From contig CACWPR010000014.1 in assembly GCA_902762855.1 (NCBI GenBank), positions 1 to 47,295 on the forward strand: a DNA stretch of 47,295 bases. The letters are read 5' to 3'. The stretch is from Ruminococcus flavefaciens (GTDB lineage: Bacteria > Bacillota > Clostridia > Oscillospirales > Ruminococcaceae). A model generated the notes under the pieces. That model worked only from the letters and a program-made list of their open reading frames with translations, searched no databases and had not been told where the DNA came from. The translations under genes and the position numbers were made by a program. Each line of letters opens with the position of its first letter. Positions within the stretch are counted from its first letter, which is position 1. Positions 31,792 through 41,217 of this stretch are shown here, piece by piece.

Positions 31792-32730
31792 TTAGCTGAA
31801 TGTGAGGGCACGGGAGCTCTCCATGCCTTTGAGGAGGGTGAAGCGGGCCTCGTCACGGCGCTCCGGCTTGGCCATGTAGTACATATAGGTCTCAAGGACG
31901 TTCAGGGGACTTGCGGTGCGTCCCTCTATCTTGAACTGCTCGAAGCCCATAGGCACGTACTTCTCCCAGATGTCGTCAGGGGAGATGTGAGTGCTCAGGT
32001 CTCTTATCTCGAATATGCCTCTCTGTGAGAACGGACATGAGCGGAAGTTCTGGGGGTCGTACTTCTCAACGTTGAATGGAGCGTTGGGGTACTTCTTTAT
32101 GTGCTCGCAGTAGGCTATCTGCTGCTGACCAATGGACTTGTAGTGCTCCAGTCTTCTGGGACATCCGGGCTCACAGCAGGCATTTACCAGGAACTCTATG
32201 TCCTTTTTTCTGGGGAGCTTTTCAAGGACGTCGAACTTGTTGTTGAAGTCATAGTCTATAACGACGATATGGTAGTCCTTTTCCAGCTCTGCAAGGAGAG
32301 CCTCTTCGGTGTCAAGGCGCTTGCAGGTGGAGGAGGTCAGCTTGAACTTTGGATAGTTCCTGCGGAGGTAGTCCTCCAGTATGGGAGAAGCCACGATAGC
32401 CTCGTTGAGACCATTGTTGGAGAGGTTCAGTATCATATTGCAGCGGTCATCGCTGAGGTGCTTTTTCTCCAGCATCATATTGGTGAAGGTATATCTCAGA
32501 GGGATGCCCTTGTCGTTGAATACCTTTATCACGTTTTTGATGAAGTTCTTGTCAGTCATACCGCCCTGAGTTCTTCCTCCGTTCCAGATGCAGGGAGGGA
32601 AAACTCCGTAGAAGGACGCTATCTCAACGCCCTCACGGAAGAGGTCCGGACGGCGGCTGAGCAGTTCTGAGAACATGAAGTTGAGCTTGAAATTTCCCGA
32701 AAAGTCGGGCAGGTGGAATCTTACTCTCAT
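31792..32730 (-). CDS. U32-like Cys-rich protein, copy B
   Basis: 312 aa. Start at 32730 (MRVRFHLPDF) is chosen because AAGGAG precedes it and it aligns with copy A; the frame is open 29 codons upstream but this includes a hairpin region. It shares long runs with copy A (for example DYLRRNYP, LTSSTCKR, HIVVIDYDFNNKFDVLEKLP, THISPDDIW) and the NACCEPGC motif plus a later Cys (FRSC). Tandem duplication followed by divergence is the simplest origin. Keeping the cysteines in both argues for a bound metal cluster. Function unknown. Confidence 0.75.
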   Translation of the reverse strand: MRVRFHLPDFSGNFKLNFMFSELLSRRPDLFREGVEIASFYGVFPPCIWNGGRTQGGMTDKNFIKNVIKVFNDKGIPLRYTFTNMMLEKKHLSDDRCNMILNLSNNGLNEAIVASPILEDYLRRNYPKFKLTSSTCKRLDTEEALLAELEKDYHIVVIDYDFNNKFDVLEKLPRKKDIEFLVNACCEPGCPRRLEHYKSIGQQQIAYCEHIKKYPNAPFNVEKYDPQNFRSCPFSQRGIFEIRDLSTHISPDDIWEKYVPMGFEQFKIEGRTASPLNVLETYMYYMAKPERRDEARFTLLKGMESSRALTFS

Positions 32731-32749
32731 AGTTTTCTCCTTATGTCTT

Positions 32750-32783
32750 GGACAGTGCCGCACAGCTCTGAGCGGTACTGTCC
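32750..32783 (-). other. Hairpin in 5' region of U32-like gene pair
   Basis: GGACAGT-A-CCGC and GCGG-C-ACTGTCC form an 11-pair stem with one mismatch and a 10-nt loop, 20 bp before the start of copy B. No T-run follows, so it is not an intrinsic terminator. Confidence 0.6.
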
Positions 32784-32804
32784 TTGTTGGTATTCTTGAG
32801 TGTT

Positions 32805-32832
32805 CATATAGGGTCACGGGAGCTTTTGTCAG
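32805..32832 (-). promoter_or_regulatory. Possible promoter before U32-like gene pair
   Basis: CTGACA (32832-32827), 16-bp spacer, TATATG (32810-32805). Both boxes depart from consensus, so this is weak; it lies just after the hydE stop. Confidence 0.3.
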
Positions 32833-33872
32833 GCATTATCAACACAGTCGCCGCGCTCGTTTGCCACAGTATAACCTGCGGACTCTATCCTTCTCTGCAA
32901 GCAGCCGCGGCACTCCGCAGCCTCTTCTCCGGTGCATATCTTGTTGTCGTAAAGGTCGTACTTCTTCCTTACCTTTACCGGCGAAAGGTTAGGCATGACC
33001 ACGTTGCAGCCGGTCATCAGACCGAGCTCACGGCCGTTGGGAGCGATAGTACCCAGTGCAGTAGTAGCCGGCAGGAGCACCATTGGAAAGAGGAGCCTGA
33101 GTATCCCTAAGAGTCTCAGGGTAAGCTCCAGTGTACCGCCCTTTTCCTCTGCAAATGGAGTGCTGTGGTGGGGGATGAACGGGCCTATGCCTATCATCTG
33201 GGGCCGGAGCTCCTGAAGGAAGCGCAGGTCCTCGATAAGGTGAGAGGTGGTCTGGAAGGGAGCTCCCACCATGAATCCTGCACCTACCTGATAGCCAAGC
33301 TCACGGAGAGCAAAGAGACATTCCTTTCGCCTGCTGAGACTCATGTGCTCAGGATGGAGCTTTGAGTAGAGCTCCTCTGATGCTGCCTCATGGCGGAGCA
33401 GATAGCGGTCAGCGCCGGCATCCTTCATACGTCTGTAGCTCTCATAGGAGCGCTCTCCGAGGGAGAGGGTCACGGCGCAGTCGGGGTACTTCTTCTTTAT
33501 CTCAGCGATGAGGGGCACCATTACATCGTCGGTGAAGAAGGGGTCCTCGCCTCCCTGCATGACGAATGTCCTGAAACCAAGGCTGTAGCCGTTTTTGCAG
33601 CAGGAGAGGATGTCCTCCCTGCTGAGGCGGTAGCGGTCAGCGTCGGAGCTGCTCCTGCGTATACCGCAGTAAAGGCAGTCGTTCTTGCAGTAGGAGGATA
33701 TTTCGATGAGACCTCTGAGAAAGACCTTTGTACCGTAGTACTTCCGGCGGGTCTCGTCGGCATATTTTTTCAGCAGCTCTGCGGCATCGCTGTCATCGGA
33801 GGTGATAAGCGCAGAGAGTTCCTCATCGGAGAGGTCGCCGGAGGTGTACAGCTTTTCGACTATATCCCTCAT
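32829..33872 (-). CDS. hydE: [FeFe]-hydrogenase maturase HydE (radical SAM)
   Basis: 347 aa. Radical SAM barrel with C62-x3-C66-x2-C69 (CKNDCLYCG) binding the catalytic 4Fe-4S cluster, GGEDPF, and a C-terminal cysteine set (CTGEEAAECRGC) that matches the accessory cluster site of HydE. HydE helps build the dithiomethylamine and di-iron part of the H-cluster. Biotin synthase is less likely given these features. It starts one base after the nadA stop. HydF, HydG and the hydrogenase are not in the window. Confidence 0.88.
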   Translation of the reverse strand: MRDIVEKLYTSGDLSDEELSALITSDDSDAAELLKKYADETRRKYYGTKVFLRGLIEISSYCKNDCLYCGIRRSSSDADRYRLSREDILSCCKNGYSLGFRTFVMQGGEDPFFTDDVMVPLIAEIKKKYPDCAVTLSLGERSYESYRRMKDAGADRYLLRHEAASEELYSKLHPEHMSLSRRKECLFALRELGYQVGAGFMVGAPFQTTSHLIEDLRFLQELRPQMIGIGPFIPHHSTPFAEEKGGTLELTLRLLGILRLLFPMVLLPATTALGTIAPNGRELGLMTGCNVVMPNLSPVKVRKKYDLYDNKICTGEEAAECRGCLQRRIESAGYTVANERGDCVDNA

Positions 33873-33873
33873 A

Positions 33874-34806
33874 TCAGCCGCCGAGCCTTATCATCTCGTC
33901 GATGCACTTCCTTGCCTGTGTGATGAGCTCATCATCCATGAGTATCTCAAAGGCATCGCCGCCCTTTCCTGCTATACCCAGCAGCGAGCGGTATACATCG
34001 GGGAGGGTGGTTATCTTCATATTGTGGCACATTATGTCCTTTGTCACCGGATAGAAGCTCTTCTCAGGACATTCGTACTGGAGATGCTCTGCGATAGAGG
34101 TCTCGGTGCCGATAATGAACTCCTTTGCGTCGGACTTCCTTGCAAAGTCCATTATGCCGGAGGTGGAGCCCACGTAGTCTGCAAGAGCAACTACCTTAGG
34201 CTGACATTCCGGGTGTACCAGGAAGAGAGCATCAGGATGCTGGGCCTTTGCCTTCTGGACCTCTGCCACAGTTACCTTAGCATGGGTGGGACATCCGCCC
34301 TGGAGGAGCTTTATGTCCTTATCGGGGCAGTTTCTTTTTACGAAGTCTCCCAGGTTGCAGTCAGGGATGAAGAGTATCTTTTCTGCGTCGAGGGCCTTGA
34401 CTATTTTAAGCGCACTGGATGATGTTACGCAGACGTCGCAGACAGTTTTGAGCGAGGCAGTAGTATTGATATAGGCAACTACTGTGCGGTCTGGCTCGGC
34501 CTGGCGGAGAGCAGCTATCATCTCCTTGTCCATCTGCTCGGCCATGGGACAGCCTGCCTCCTTATTGGCGAGGAATACTCTTTTCTGAGGGGAGAGCATC
34601 TTTGCTGTCTCAGCCATGAAGTGTACTCCGCAGAAGAGTATGTTCTCGGCATCTGTTTTGGTAGCATCAACACTGAGCTTGTAGCTGTCACCGGTGAAGT
34701 CGGCTATCTCCACTATCTCCCTTGCCTGATAGCTGTGTGCAAGGATAGCGGTGTTGGTCTCTTTTTTCAGTTTCAGGACTGCGTCCTGCAATTCACGTAG
34801 CTCCAT
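33874..34806 (-). CDS. nadA: Quinolinate synthase
   Basis: 310 aa. Condenses iminoaspartate with dihydroxyacetone phosphate to quinolinate for NAD synthesis, using a 4Fe-4S cluster. Start at 34806 (MELREL) follows AGGAGG. Family signatures: AHSYQAREIVEIADFTGDSYKLS, GVHFMAETAKML, VYIN-like AYINTTASLK, CVTSSSALKI, PDCNLGDFV, GGCPTHAKVT, HPECQPKV and CHNMKITT, including cluster cysteines. nadB and nadC are not in the window. Tightly coupled to hydE, another Fe-S protein. Confidence 0.96.
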   Translation of the reverse strand: MELRELQDAVLKLKKETNTAILAHSYQAREIVEIADFTGDSYKLSVDATKTDAENILFCGVHFMAETAKMLSPQKRVFLANKEAGCPMAEQMDKEMIAALRQAEPDRTVVAYINTTASLKTVCDVCVTSSSALKIVKALDAEKILFIPDCNLGDFVKRNCPDKDIKLLQGGCPTHAKVTVAEVQKAKAQHPDALFLVHPECQPKVVALADYVGSTSGIMDFARKSDAKEFIIGTETSIAEHLQYECPEKSFYPVTKDIMCHNMKITTLPDVYRSLLGIAGKGGDAFEILMDDELITQARKCIDEMIRLGG

Positions 34807-34820
34807 TATTTTCCTCCTGT

Positions 34821-35198
34821 TCAAAGACTGCTCTCAGCTATTACCTCTACCTCTACAAGCACGTTCTTGGGGAGAGTCTTTACAGCAACACAGCTCCTTG
34901 CCGGAAGTCCTGTGAAGTATCTGCCGTATATCTCGTTGAAAGCAGCAAAGTCGTTCATATCAGCCAGGTAGCAGGTAGTTTTTACAGCCTTCTCAAAGGA
35001 AGAGCCTGCTGTCAGGAGAATATGTCCCAGATTCTTCATTACCTGCTCTGTCTGGTCCTCTATAGTTTCAGCTCTTACGGAGTTTGTGGCGGGATCGATA
35101 GCTATCTGTCCGCTGGTGTATACCATTCCTCCGGAAACTACTGCCTGTGAATACGGTCCCACTGCTGCGGGAGCCTTTTCTGTGTGTATTTTTATCAT
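34821..35198 (-). CDS. ridA: RidA family enamine/imine deaminase
   Basis: 125 aa, normal length. Trimeric RidA proteins hydrolyse reactive 2-aminoacrylate and 2-aminocrotonate released by PLP enzymes such as threonine dehydratase. Motifs: APAAVGPYSQAVVSGGMVYTSGQIAIDP and, near the C-terminus, RSCVAVKTLPKNVLVEVEVIA with the substrate-binding Arg. Its nearness to ilvA, whose product intermediate it clears, fits this role. Confidence 0.95.
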   Translation of the reverse strand: MIKIHTEKAPAAVGPYSQAVVSGGMVYTSGQIAIDPATNSVRAETIEDQTEQVMKNLGHILLTAGSSFEKAVKTTCYLADMNDFAAFNEIYGRYFTGLPARSCVAVKTLPKNVLVEVEVIAESSL

Positions 35199-35225
35199 GG
35201 TATATCTTTCCTTTCTGAATATAGA

Positions 35226-35864
35226 TCAATAAAGATCGGGTGAATTGATTTTATCTTCAAAGTAGCTGAAATCAGCATCGTCGTCATCGTCTTCGGTAAC
35301 GGGGGTCATGGATATTGCCCCATATGAGTCTGAGACGTTTTCAAATGCGAAGTATATCGAAACGAATATCATAGGGGTATCCTCGCCGTTTATAGTAGCG
35401 TGGCTGACCTCGTATTTTACGGCTGCGGGTCCGTCATAGTCCTTGGATGCGCTGATGCCGTTCCTCTTGAACTCCTTCAGATTAAAGCCGCTGCCTTCAA
35501 CGCTGAGAGTGGCAGTTTCGTCCTTGAGCTCCTCCGGGATGAGCTGGTAGTCAGCACCGTCATAGTGGAGCACTCCCTCGCCGGATATGGTGATAGGGTC
35601 ACTTTCAAACTTCTCGTTCAGACCGTCGATAGTGAGGTCCTCGAATTCCTGCGGAACATTGGAGCCTATCCTTGTAGTTCCGTTTACTGTGTAAGTTCCG
35701 GCCACAAGTCCCAGGATAGTCGAAGCCTCATCACTGCTGACGCTGCTTCCGGTATCGGATGCTGATGAGCTTGTGTCCTTGGATGAACTGCTGTCCTTGC
35801 TTCCGCAGGCTGCAAGGGGAACTGTGAGTGTCAGTGCAGTAAGTGCTGCCAATAATCTTTTCAT
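35226..35864 (-). CDS. Lipoprotein of unknown function
   Basis: 212 aa. Start at 35864 (MKRLLAALT) follows GGAGGG; lipobox LAAC with Cys20 gives a membrane-anchored extracellular protein. After a Ser-rich spacer (about 22-50) comes a beta-rich domain (about 53-205) ending in an acidic stretch (TEDDDDDADF). No family recognised; similar Ser-linker lipoproteins are common in Ruminococcus. 27 bp before ridA and 16 bp after ilvA. Confidence 0.82.
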   Translation of the reverse strand: MKRLLAALTALTLTVPLAACGSKDSSSSKDTSSSASDTGSSVSSDEASTILGLVAGTYTVNGTTRIGSNVPQEFEDLTIDGLNEKFESDPITISGEGVLHYDGADYQLIPEELKDETATLSVEGSGFNLKEFKRNGISASKDYDGPAAVKYEVSHATINGEDTPMIFVSIYFAFENVSDSYGAISMTPVTEDDDDDADFSYFEDKINSPDLY

Positions 35865-35880
35865 GTTAGCCCTCCGTATA

Positions 35881-37086
35881 TCATGCGTTAAAGTTGAGCA
35901 CCTTGAATCCCTCAGCGGCAAGAGCCTGCTTTATCATTTCGATGTGCTCATAGTTTCGTGTCTCAAGAACTATCCTCAGGTAGCAGCCGTTGACTGCAGA
36001 GCCCTCGTTAGCTCTTTCGTGGTGTATGGATGTGACGTTTCCGCCCATCTGTGCGATTATCCGTGATACGTCCATGAGCTGGCCGGGCTTGTCGATGAGC
36101 TCTATCATCATAGAGTAGGACCTGCCGGACATGAGGAGGCCACGCTTTATCACACGGGAGAGGATGGTTACGTCGATATTTCCGCCTGAGAGCAGGCAGA
36201 CAGCCTTTTTGCCCTTTATGGGCACCTTGTTGAACATTGCCGCTGCCACCGATACGGCGCCTGCACCCTCAGTGACCAGCTTCTGCTGTTCCATAAGTGC
36301 GAGTATAGCGGCTGATATTTCGTCGTCACTGACGGTCACTATGTCGTCCACGTACTCTGAGATTATCCGGAATGTGTTCTCGCCCGGCTCCTTTACGGCT
36401 ATGCCGTCAGCGATAGTGGAGACCTGGTCAAGACGCTCAATGTGGTTGTCACGGATGGAGTTGAACATACTCGGCGCTCCGGCGGCCTGTACTCCGTATA
36501 CCTTTATATTGGGGTCAAGGTTCTTTATGGCATAAGCCACACCGGAAATGAGTCCGCCTCCTCCAATGGGGACGATGACAGCTTCAAGGTCCGGTATCTG
36601 CTCCAGGAGCTCCAGACCGATAGTGCCCTGTCCGGCAATGACATTCTCGTCGTCGAAGGGGTGGATAAAGGTATAGCCGGATTCGTCACGCTGCCTGAGA
36701 GCCTCGGCATAGGCATCGTCATAGACTCCGTCAACAAGGCAGACTTCAGCGCCGTAGCTCTTTGTGGCTTCGACCTTTGAAATTGGAGCACTGTCCGGCA
36801 GGCAGATAATGGACTTTATGCCGTTCTTTGCTGCTGCAAGGGCAACTCCCTGAGCGTGGTTGCCTGCTGAACAGGCTATTACTCCGCGTGACTTCTCCTC
36901 CTCTGAGAGCTGAGACATCTTGTAATATGCTCCTCTTACCTTGAAGGAGCCTGTTATCTGAAGATTCTCGGTCTTGAGGAATATCTCTGAATCCGGGTTT
37001 ATCTTTGGTGCGTGTATTACGTCAGTCTCCCTGATGACATTTTTAAGTATATACCTTGCATGGTATATTTTATCAAGAGTAAGCAT
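35881..37086 (-). CDS. ilvA: Threonine ammonia-lyase with one ACT domain
   Basis: 401 aa. Converts threonine to 2-oxobutanoate and ammonia, the entry to isoleucine. PLP lysine K49 in GSFKVRGA, SAGNHAQGVA, GGGGLISG phosphate loop and a Ser/Cys-site LLSGGNID. C-terminal ACT domain (about 325-401: YSMMIELIDKPGQLMDVSRII). This is the single-ACT type of many anaerobes, shorter than the double-ACT E. coli IlvA; the short form can be biosynthetic or catabolic, and the context favours biosynthesis. Confidence 0.94.
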   Translation of the reverse strand: MLTLDKIYHARYILKNVIRETDVIHAPKINPDSEIFLKTENLQITGSFKVRGAYYKMSQLSEEEKSRGVIACSAGNHAQGVALAAAKNGIKSIICLPDSAPISKVEATKSYGAEVCLVDGVYDDAYAEALRQRDESGYTFIHPFDDENVIAGQGTIGLELLEQIPDLEAVIVPIGGGGLISGVAYAIKNLDPNIKVYGVQAAGAPSMFNSIRDNHIERLDQVSTIADGIAVKEPGENTFRIISEYVDDIVTVSDDEISAAILALMEQQKLVTEGAGAVSVAAAMFNKVPIKGKKAVCLLSGGNIDVTILSRVIKRGLLMSGRSYSMMIELIDKPGQLMDVSRIIAQMGGNVTSIHHERANEGSAVNGCYLRIVLETRNYEHIEMIKQALAAEGFKVLNFNA

Positions 37087-37098
37087 ATTTTTCTCCTT

Positions 37099-38313
37099 TT
37101 AGCCTTTGGCCGAAAGCTCCATATCGCTTCTGAGCTGGTCCACGAACTGCTTTGCAGTCCTGGGGGACCTGCCGTTTCCGGAGGATATGGCGAACTGCTC
37201 AGCTTTCAGAACTATCTCTTCCTCAGGCAGGTCTATGCCATGACTTCTGGCAAGCTCTGCGGCAATGGCGGTATAAGCCTTTTTGTCAGGACGGCTGAAA
37301 TTTACTCTCAGTCCGAAACGAGCCGAAAGTGAAAGAGTCTCCTGCATAGTATCGTTGCGGTGTATGTCGTCGCCCTCACGGTCCGAGAAGGATTCACGGA
37401 CAAGGTGGCGGCGGTTGCTGGTGGCATAAATGACCGTATTTCTTGCCCTTGCGGACACTGAGCCTTCCAGAGTTGCCTTCAGTGCACCGAAGCAGTCCTC
37501 ACCTGAGGTGAAAGAAAGGTCATCTATGAATATTATGAATTTCAGCGGATTTCCGCTTATCTCGTCGATTATTGCCGGGATGTCCCTGAGCTGGTCCTTG
37601 GTTATCTCTATGAGCCTGAGTCCCTGGCCGGAGTACTCGTTGACCAGAGCCTTGACTGTGGAGGACTTTCCTGTGCCCGCATCTCCGTAGAGGAGAGCGT
37701 TAAGAGCCGGCCTGCCCTCTACAAGAGCAAGGGTATTGTCCATGACAGCCTTCCTCTGTGTCTCATAGCCGTAGAGCTCAGAGAGCTTCTGCTCGTCCGG
37801 GTATCTTACCGGGACTATGCTGCCGTCACGGAATATGAACATACTGTTCCCGGCGTATTTTCCGTAGCCGTACTGTCCGATAAGGCGGACTCTTTCCATA
37901 TAGCTCCCGATAATATCCGCCGGAGAGTTCTCCCAGCGTGGGATGTAGCCGTCGTAGTCCATATCCTCTATAAAGTCATCAGGTGTGAGCTCTGAGAGCT
38001 CCTGTATGAACTGGAGCTCATGGAGGAGACACTCCTGTACCAGCAGGGGAGGCTTCTTATCCTTTGCGGTCTTGACGATGAAGAAGTTCTCATCCTCAAG
38101 GGTTATCCTGAGCAGATGCTCAGTTATATCAACGGTGCCGCTCTCGTAAAGTGCAGAGACGAAGTCTGCGTAGTCTGCGATAAAGTTTGCCTGGTCCTCA
38201 CAGTCTGAGCCCAGCAGCACCATAAGTCTGCGGAAAGCCTCGTCCTGTGCGAGACCTCTGAATATTACCAGAAGGTCACGTTTTTTGCAAAGAGCGGATA
38301 TTTTGCTGTTCAT
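37099..38313 (-). CDS. DUF815-family AAA-type ATPase
   Basis: 404 aa. An N-terminal helical region (1-185), then an ATPase core with Walker A GDAGTGKSS (about 212-220), Walker B FIIFIDDLSF and a sensor region YATSNRRHL, matching the DUF815 family, whose role is unknown (a moderate resemblance to helicase-loader-type AAA proteins is known). It starts immediately after the leuB stop (TAA-ATG) with AGAGGTG inside leuB, so it is coupled to leuB. No link to amino-acid synthesis is known. Confidence 0.85.
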   Translation of the reverse strand: MNSKISALCKKRDLLVIFRGLAQDEAFRRLMVLLGSDCEDQANFIADYADFVSALYESGTVDITEHLLRITLEDENFFIVKTAKDKKPPLLVQECLLHELQFIQELSELTPDDFIEDMDYDGYIPRWENSPADIIGSYMERVRLIGQYGYGKYAGNSMFIFRDGSIVPVRYPDEQKLSELYGYETQRKAVMDNTLALVEGRPALNALLYGDAGTGKSSTVKALVNEYSGQGLRLIEITKDQLRDIPAIIDEISGNPLKFIIFIDDLSFTSGEDCFGALKATLEGSVSARARNTVIYATSNRRHLVRESFSDREGDDIHRNDTMQETLSLSARFGLRVNFSRPDKKAYTAIAAELARSHGIDLPEEEIVLKAEQFAISSGNGRSPRTAKQFVDQLRSDMELSAKG

Positions 38314-39387
38314 TTAAAGCACCTCTGCGATTTTTTCTGTCATTTCAGTGCAGGTCAGAGGATTTCCCTCTGTACTGCCCATAAGGTCAGCAGTGCGGCA
38401 GCCTGCTTCCAGCACCTTGTCTACTGCGTTTTCTATAGCGTCCGCCTCGGCTGAAAGACCGAAGGAATAGCGGAGCATCATTGCGCCTGAGAGTATGGTG
38501 GCAATGGGGTTTGCCTTGTTCTGGCCTGCAATATCGGGAGCAGAGCCGTGTATAGGCTCATACATACCCCTTGATGTTTCTCCCAGTGAAGCGGAAGCAA
38601 GCATACCTATAGAGCCGGTTATCTGTGAGGCCTCATCGGAGAGGATGTCTCCGAACATATTTGATGTGACGATAACGTCGAACTGTTTGGGGTCACGGAC
38701 GAGCTGCATTGCGGCATTGTCCACGAACATATCGCTGTATTCCACCTCCGGGTACTCCTCTGCAAGGCTGTGCATGGTCTTTCTCCAGAGCCGTGAGGAT
38801 TCCAGGACGTTTGCCTTGTCGATGCTGCAAACACGCTTGCTGCGCTTCATAGCGGTATCGAAGGCCACACGGCCTATGCGCTCTATCTCAGTGACGCTGT
38901 AGGCCTCTGTGTCGAAGGCTTCCTGACCGTATTTACCCTCACGGTATCCACGGTCTCCGAAGTAGATGCCGCCTGTGAGCTCCCTGACTATCATGATGTC
39001 AAAGCCCTTGCCGACTATCTCGTCCTTCAGGGGAGATGCGGCTCTCAGAGCCGGATAGAGCTTTGCGGGGCGGAGGTTAGTGAAGAGTCCGAGTGCTGAG
39101 CGTATGCCCAGAAGGGCCTTTTCCGGACGGTTGCTGCCGGGCTGGTCATCCCACTTGGGACCGCCTACTGCTCCGAGAAGAACACTGTCGCTGGCGAGGC
39201 AGCCGTCAATGGTCTCCTGAGGGAGGGGGATGCCGGTCTCGTCAATGGCACATCCTCCGATGAGGTAGGGGGTGAAGCTGAATTTATGTCCGAACTTAGC
39301 TGCCGTTTTTTCAAGTACTGCAACGGCACTGTCCACTATCTCAGGACCTATGCCGTCACCTCTCAGTAAGGCTATATTGAATTCCAT
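38314..39387 (-). CDS. leuB: 3-isopropylmalate dehydrogenase
   Basis: 357 aa, normal length. Oxidises and decarboxylates 3-isopropylmalate to the keto acid precursor of leucine (NAD-dependent). Clear signatures: [44 protein letters not shown], catalytic Lys in IDKANVL, and [24 protein letters not shown]. 12 bp after leuD. Confidence 0.97.
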   Translation of the reverse strand: MEFNIALLRGDGIGPEIVDSAVAVLEKTAAKFGHKFSFTPYLIGGCAIDETGIPLPQETIDGCLASDSVLLGAVGGPKWDDQPGSNRPEKALLGIRSALGLFTNLRPAKLYPALRAASPLKDEIVGKGFDIMIVRELTGGIYFGDRGYREGKYGQEAFDTEAYSVTEIERIGRVAFDTAMKRSKRVCSIDKANVLESSRLWRKTMHSLAEEYPEVEYSDMFVDNAAMQLVRDPKQFDVIVTSNMFGDILSDEASQITGSIGMLASASLGETSRGMYEPIHGSAPDIAGQNKANPIATILSGAMMLRYSFGLSAEADAIENAVDKVLEAGCRTADLMGSTEGNPLTCTEMTEKIAEVL

Positions 39388-39399
39388 AAAAGCACCTCT

Positions 39400-39894
39400 T
39401 TACTTTATAACGCCTCTGGCTATTGACTCCATAAGTCCGCCGTTTTCGATTATTTTCTGCACGAACTCCGGGAAGGGAGCGGTCCTGAACTCCTGACCTG
39501 TTGTGAGGTCACGGATGATGCCGTTATCCAGGTCTGCTTCGACCTTATCACCCTCGGCAATGGCCTCGGCTGCTTCGGGACACTCCACGATAGCCAGACC
39601 GATATTTATGGAGTTGCGGTAGAAAATACGGGCAAAGCTCTTGGCTATGACCAGTGAAACTCCGCTTGCCTTTATGGCTATGGGAGCGTGTTCACGGGAT
39701 GAGCCGCAGCCGAAATTCCAGCCGGCAGCAATGATGTCACCCGGCTGTACACGGCTGATAAAGGACTTGTCCAGGTCCTCCATGCAGTGTGAAGCCAGCT
39801 CTTTGTGGTCACTGGTATTGAGGTATCTTGCAGGTATTATAACGTCGGTGTCGATGTTGTCTCCGTATTTGATTATATTTCCGGTGTATCTCAT
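39400..39894 (-). CDS. leuD: 3-isopropylmalate dehydratase small subunit
   Basis: 164 aa. Start at 39894 (MRYTGNI) overlaps the leuC stop (ATGA); upstream in-frame codons belong to leuC. Motifs [30 protein letters not shown] and a C-terminal [12 protein letters not shown]. Works with LeuC to isomerise 2- to 3-isopropylmalate. The short form is typical of the LeuC2/LeuD2 group of clostridia and archaea. Confidence 0.96.
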   Translation of the reverse strand: MRYTGNIIKYGDNIDTDVIIPARYLNTSDHKELASHCMEDLDKSFISRVQPGDIIAAGWNFGCGSSREHAPIAIKASGVSLVIAKSFARIFYRNSINIGLAIVECPEAAEAIAEGDKVEADLDNGIIRDLTTGQEFRTAPFPEFVQKIIENGGLMESIARGVIK

Positions 39895-41159
39895 TTCTCC
39901 ATTACCTCCCACGGACTTGTTATCTTGCCGGTCAGAGCGCTTGCGGCGGCAGTGGCAGGACTTGCCAGATAAACTTCCGAATCAACGTGGCCCATACGTC
40001 CCACGAAGTTGCGGTTGGTGGTGGTGACGGCCCTTTCTCCGGCGGCAAGGATGCCCATATATCCGCCCAGACAGGGGCCGCAGGTGGGAGTTGAAACGAC
40101 AGCTCCGGCCTCAATGAAGGTTCTGAGCAGTCCCTCCTCCATAGCTTCAAGGTAGATGCGCTGTGTGGCCGGGATGACGATGACTCTTACATTTTTGGCG
40201 ACTTTGCGTCCTCTGAGTATCTCAGCGGCAGTGCGGAGGTCCTCGATGCGTCCGTTAGTGCAGGAGCCTATGACTACCTGGTCTATCTTCACGTCGCCTA
40301 TCTCGCTGAAAGTCTTTGCATTTTCGGGCAGGTGAGGGAAGGCAACTGTAGGCTCTATCTCAGAGAGGTCGATATTTATGACCTCATCGTACTCAGCATC
40401 CGGGTCAGCGGAGTATATTTCAGGCTCTGCACCGCCGTGTTCACGGATGTAGCTGAGAGTCTTTTCGTCCACCTCGAATATACCGTTCTTTGCTCCGGCC
40501 TCAATGGCCATATTCGCAATGCAGAGACGGTCGTCCATAGAAAGTGAGGAAAGTCCCTCACCGGTGAACTCCATGGACTTGTACAGTGCTCCGTCAACGC
40601 CTATTTTTCCGATGATGTGGAGTATGACGTCCTTTCCGGAGACATATTTTCTGAGCTTTCCTGTGAGCACGAACTTTATAGCAGAGGGAACCTTGAACCA
40701 CGCCTTGCCGACAGCCATTCCGCAGGCCATGTCAGTGGAGCCTACACCGGTGGAGAAAGCTCCCAGAGCTCCGTAGGTACAGGTATGAGAATCTGCGCCT
40801 ATCACGGCATTTCCGGCTGTGACCAGACCTTTTTCCGGCAGGAGGGCGTGTTCGATTCCCATTTCACCCACGTCGTAGAAATGGGTAATGTCCTTCTCAC
40901 CGCAGAAGTCACGGCACATACGGCACTGTTCAGCGGCTTTTATGTCTTTATTCGGAGCAAAGTGGTCCATTACCATTGTGACTTTATTATTGTCGAACAC
41001 GCTGTCTTTACCGAGCTTTGCGAACTCCTTGATAGCTACCGGGGAGGTAATATCGTTGCCGAGGACGAGGTCCAGGTCAGCGAGGATGAGCTGTCCTGCC
41101 TGAACGGAGCCAAGTCCTGCATGAGCCGCAAGTATCTTCTGGGTCATTGTCATTGCCAT
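39891..41159 (-). CDS. leuC: 3-isopropylmalate dehydratase large subunit
   Basis: 422 aa aconitase-family enzyme holding a 4Fe-4S cluster. Start at 41159 ([13 protein letters not shown]), with AAGGA upstream; a further ATG at 41168 touches the ribosome site. Cluster cysteines appear in [11 protein letters not shown] and [34 protein letters not shown] is also clear. The 420-residue length fits the LeuC2 type. 58 bp after the GNAT gene. Confidence 0.96.
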   Translation of the reverse strand: MAMTMTQKILAAHAGLGSVQAGQLILADLDLVLGNDITSPVAIKEFAKLGKDSVFDNNKVTMVMDHFAPNKDIKAAEQCRMCRDFCGEKDITHFYDVGEMGIEHALLPEKGLVTAGNAVIGADSHTCTYGALGAFSTGVGSTDMACGMAVGKAWFKVPSAIKFVLTGKLRKYVSGKDVILHIIGKIGVDGALYKSMEFTGEGLSSLSMDDRLCIANMAIEAGAKNGIFEVDEKTLSYIREHGGAEPEIYSADPDAEYDEVINIDLSEIEPTVAFPHLPENAKTFSEIGDVKIDQVVIGSCTNGRIEDLRTAAEILRGRKVAKNVRVIVIPATQRIYLEAMEEGLLRTFIEAGAVVSTPTCGPCLGGYMGILAAGERAVTTTNRNFVGRMGHVDSEVYLASPATAAASALTGKITSPWEVMEK

Positions 41160-41217
41160 GTTTATCATTCCTTTTGGTGAAATAGTGGGAGGCTGTCTGG
41201 TGATGTCAGCCTGCCTG

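Noticed and set aside
32829-33872. Biotin synthase (BioB) identity for the radical SAM gene
   Set aside because: C-terminal CTGEEAAECRGC cysteines and overall sequence fit HydE better; no biotin genes nearby.
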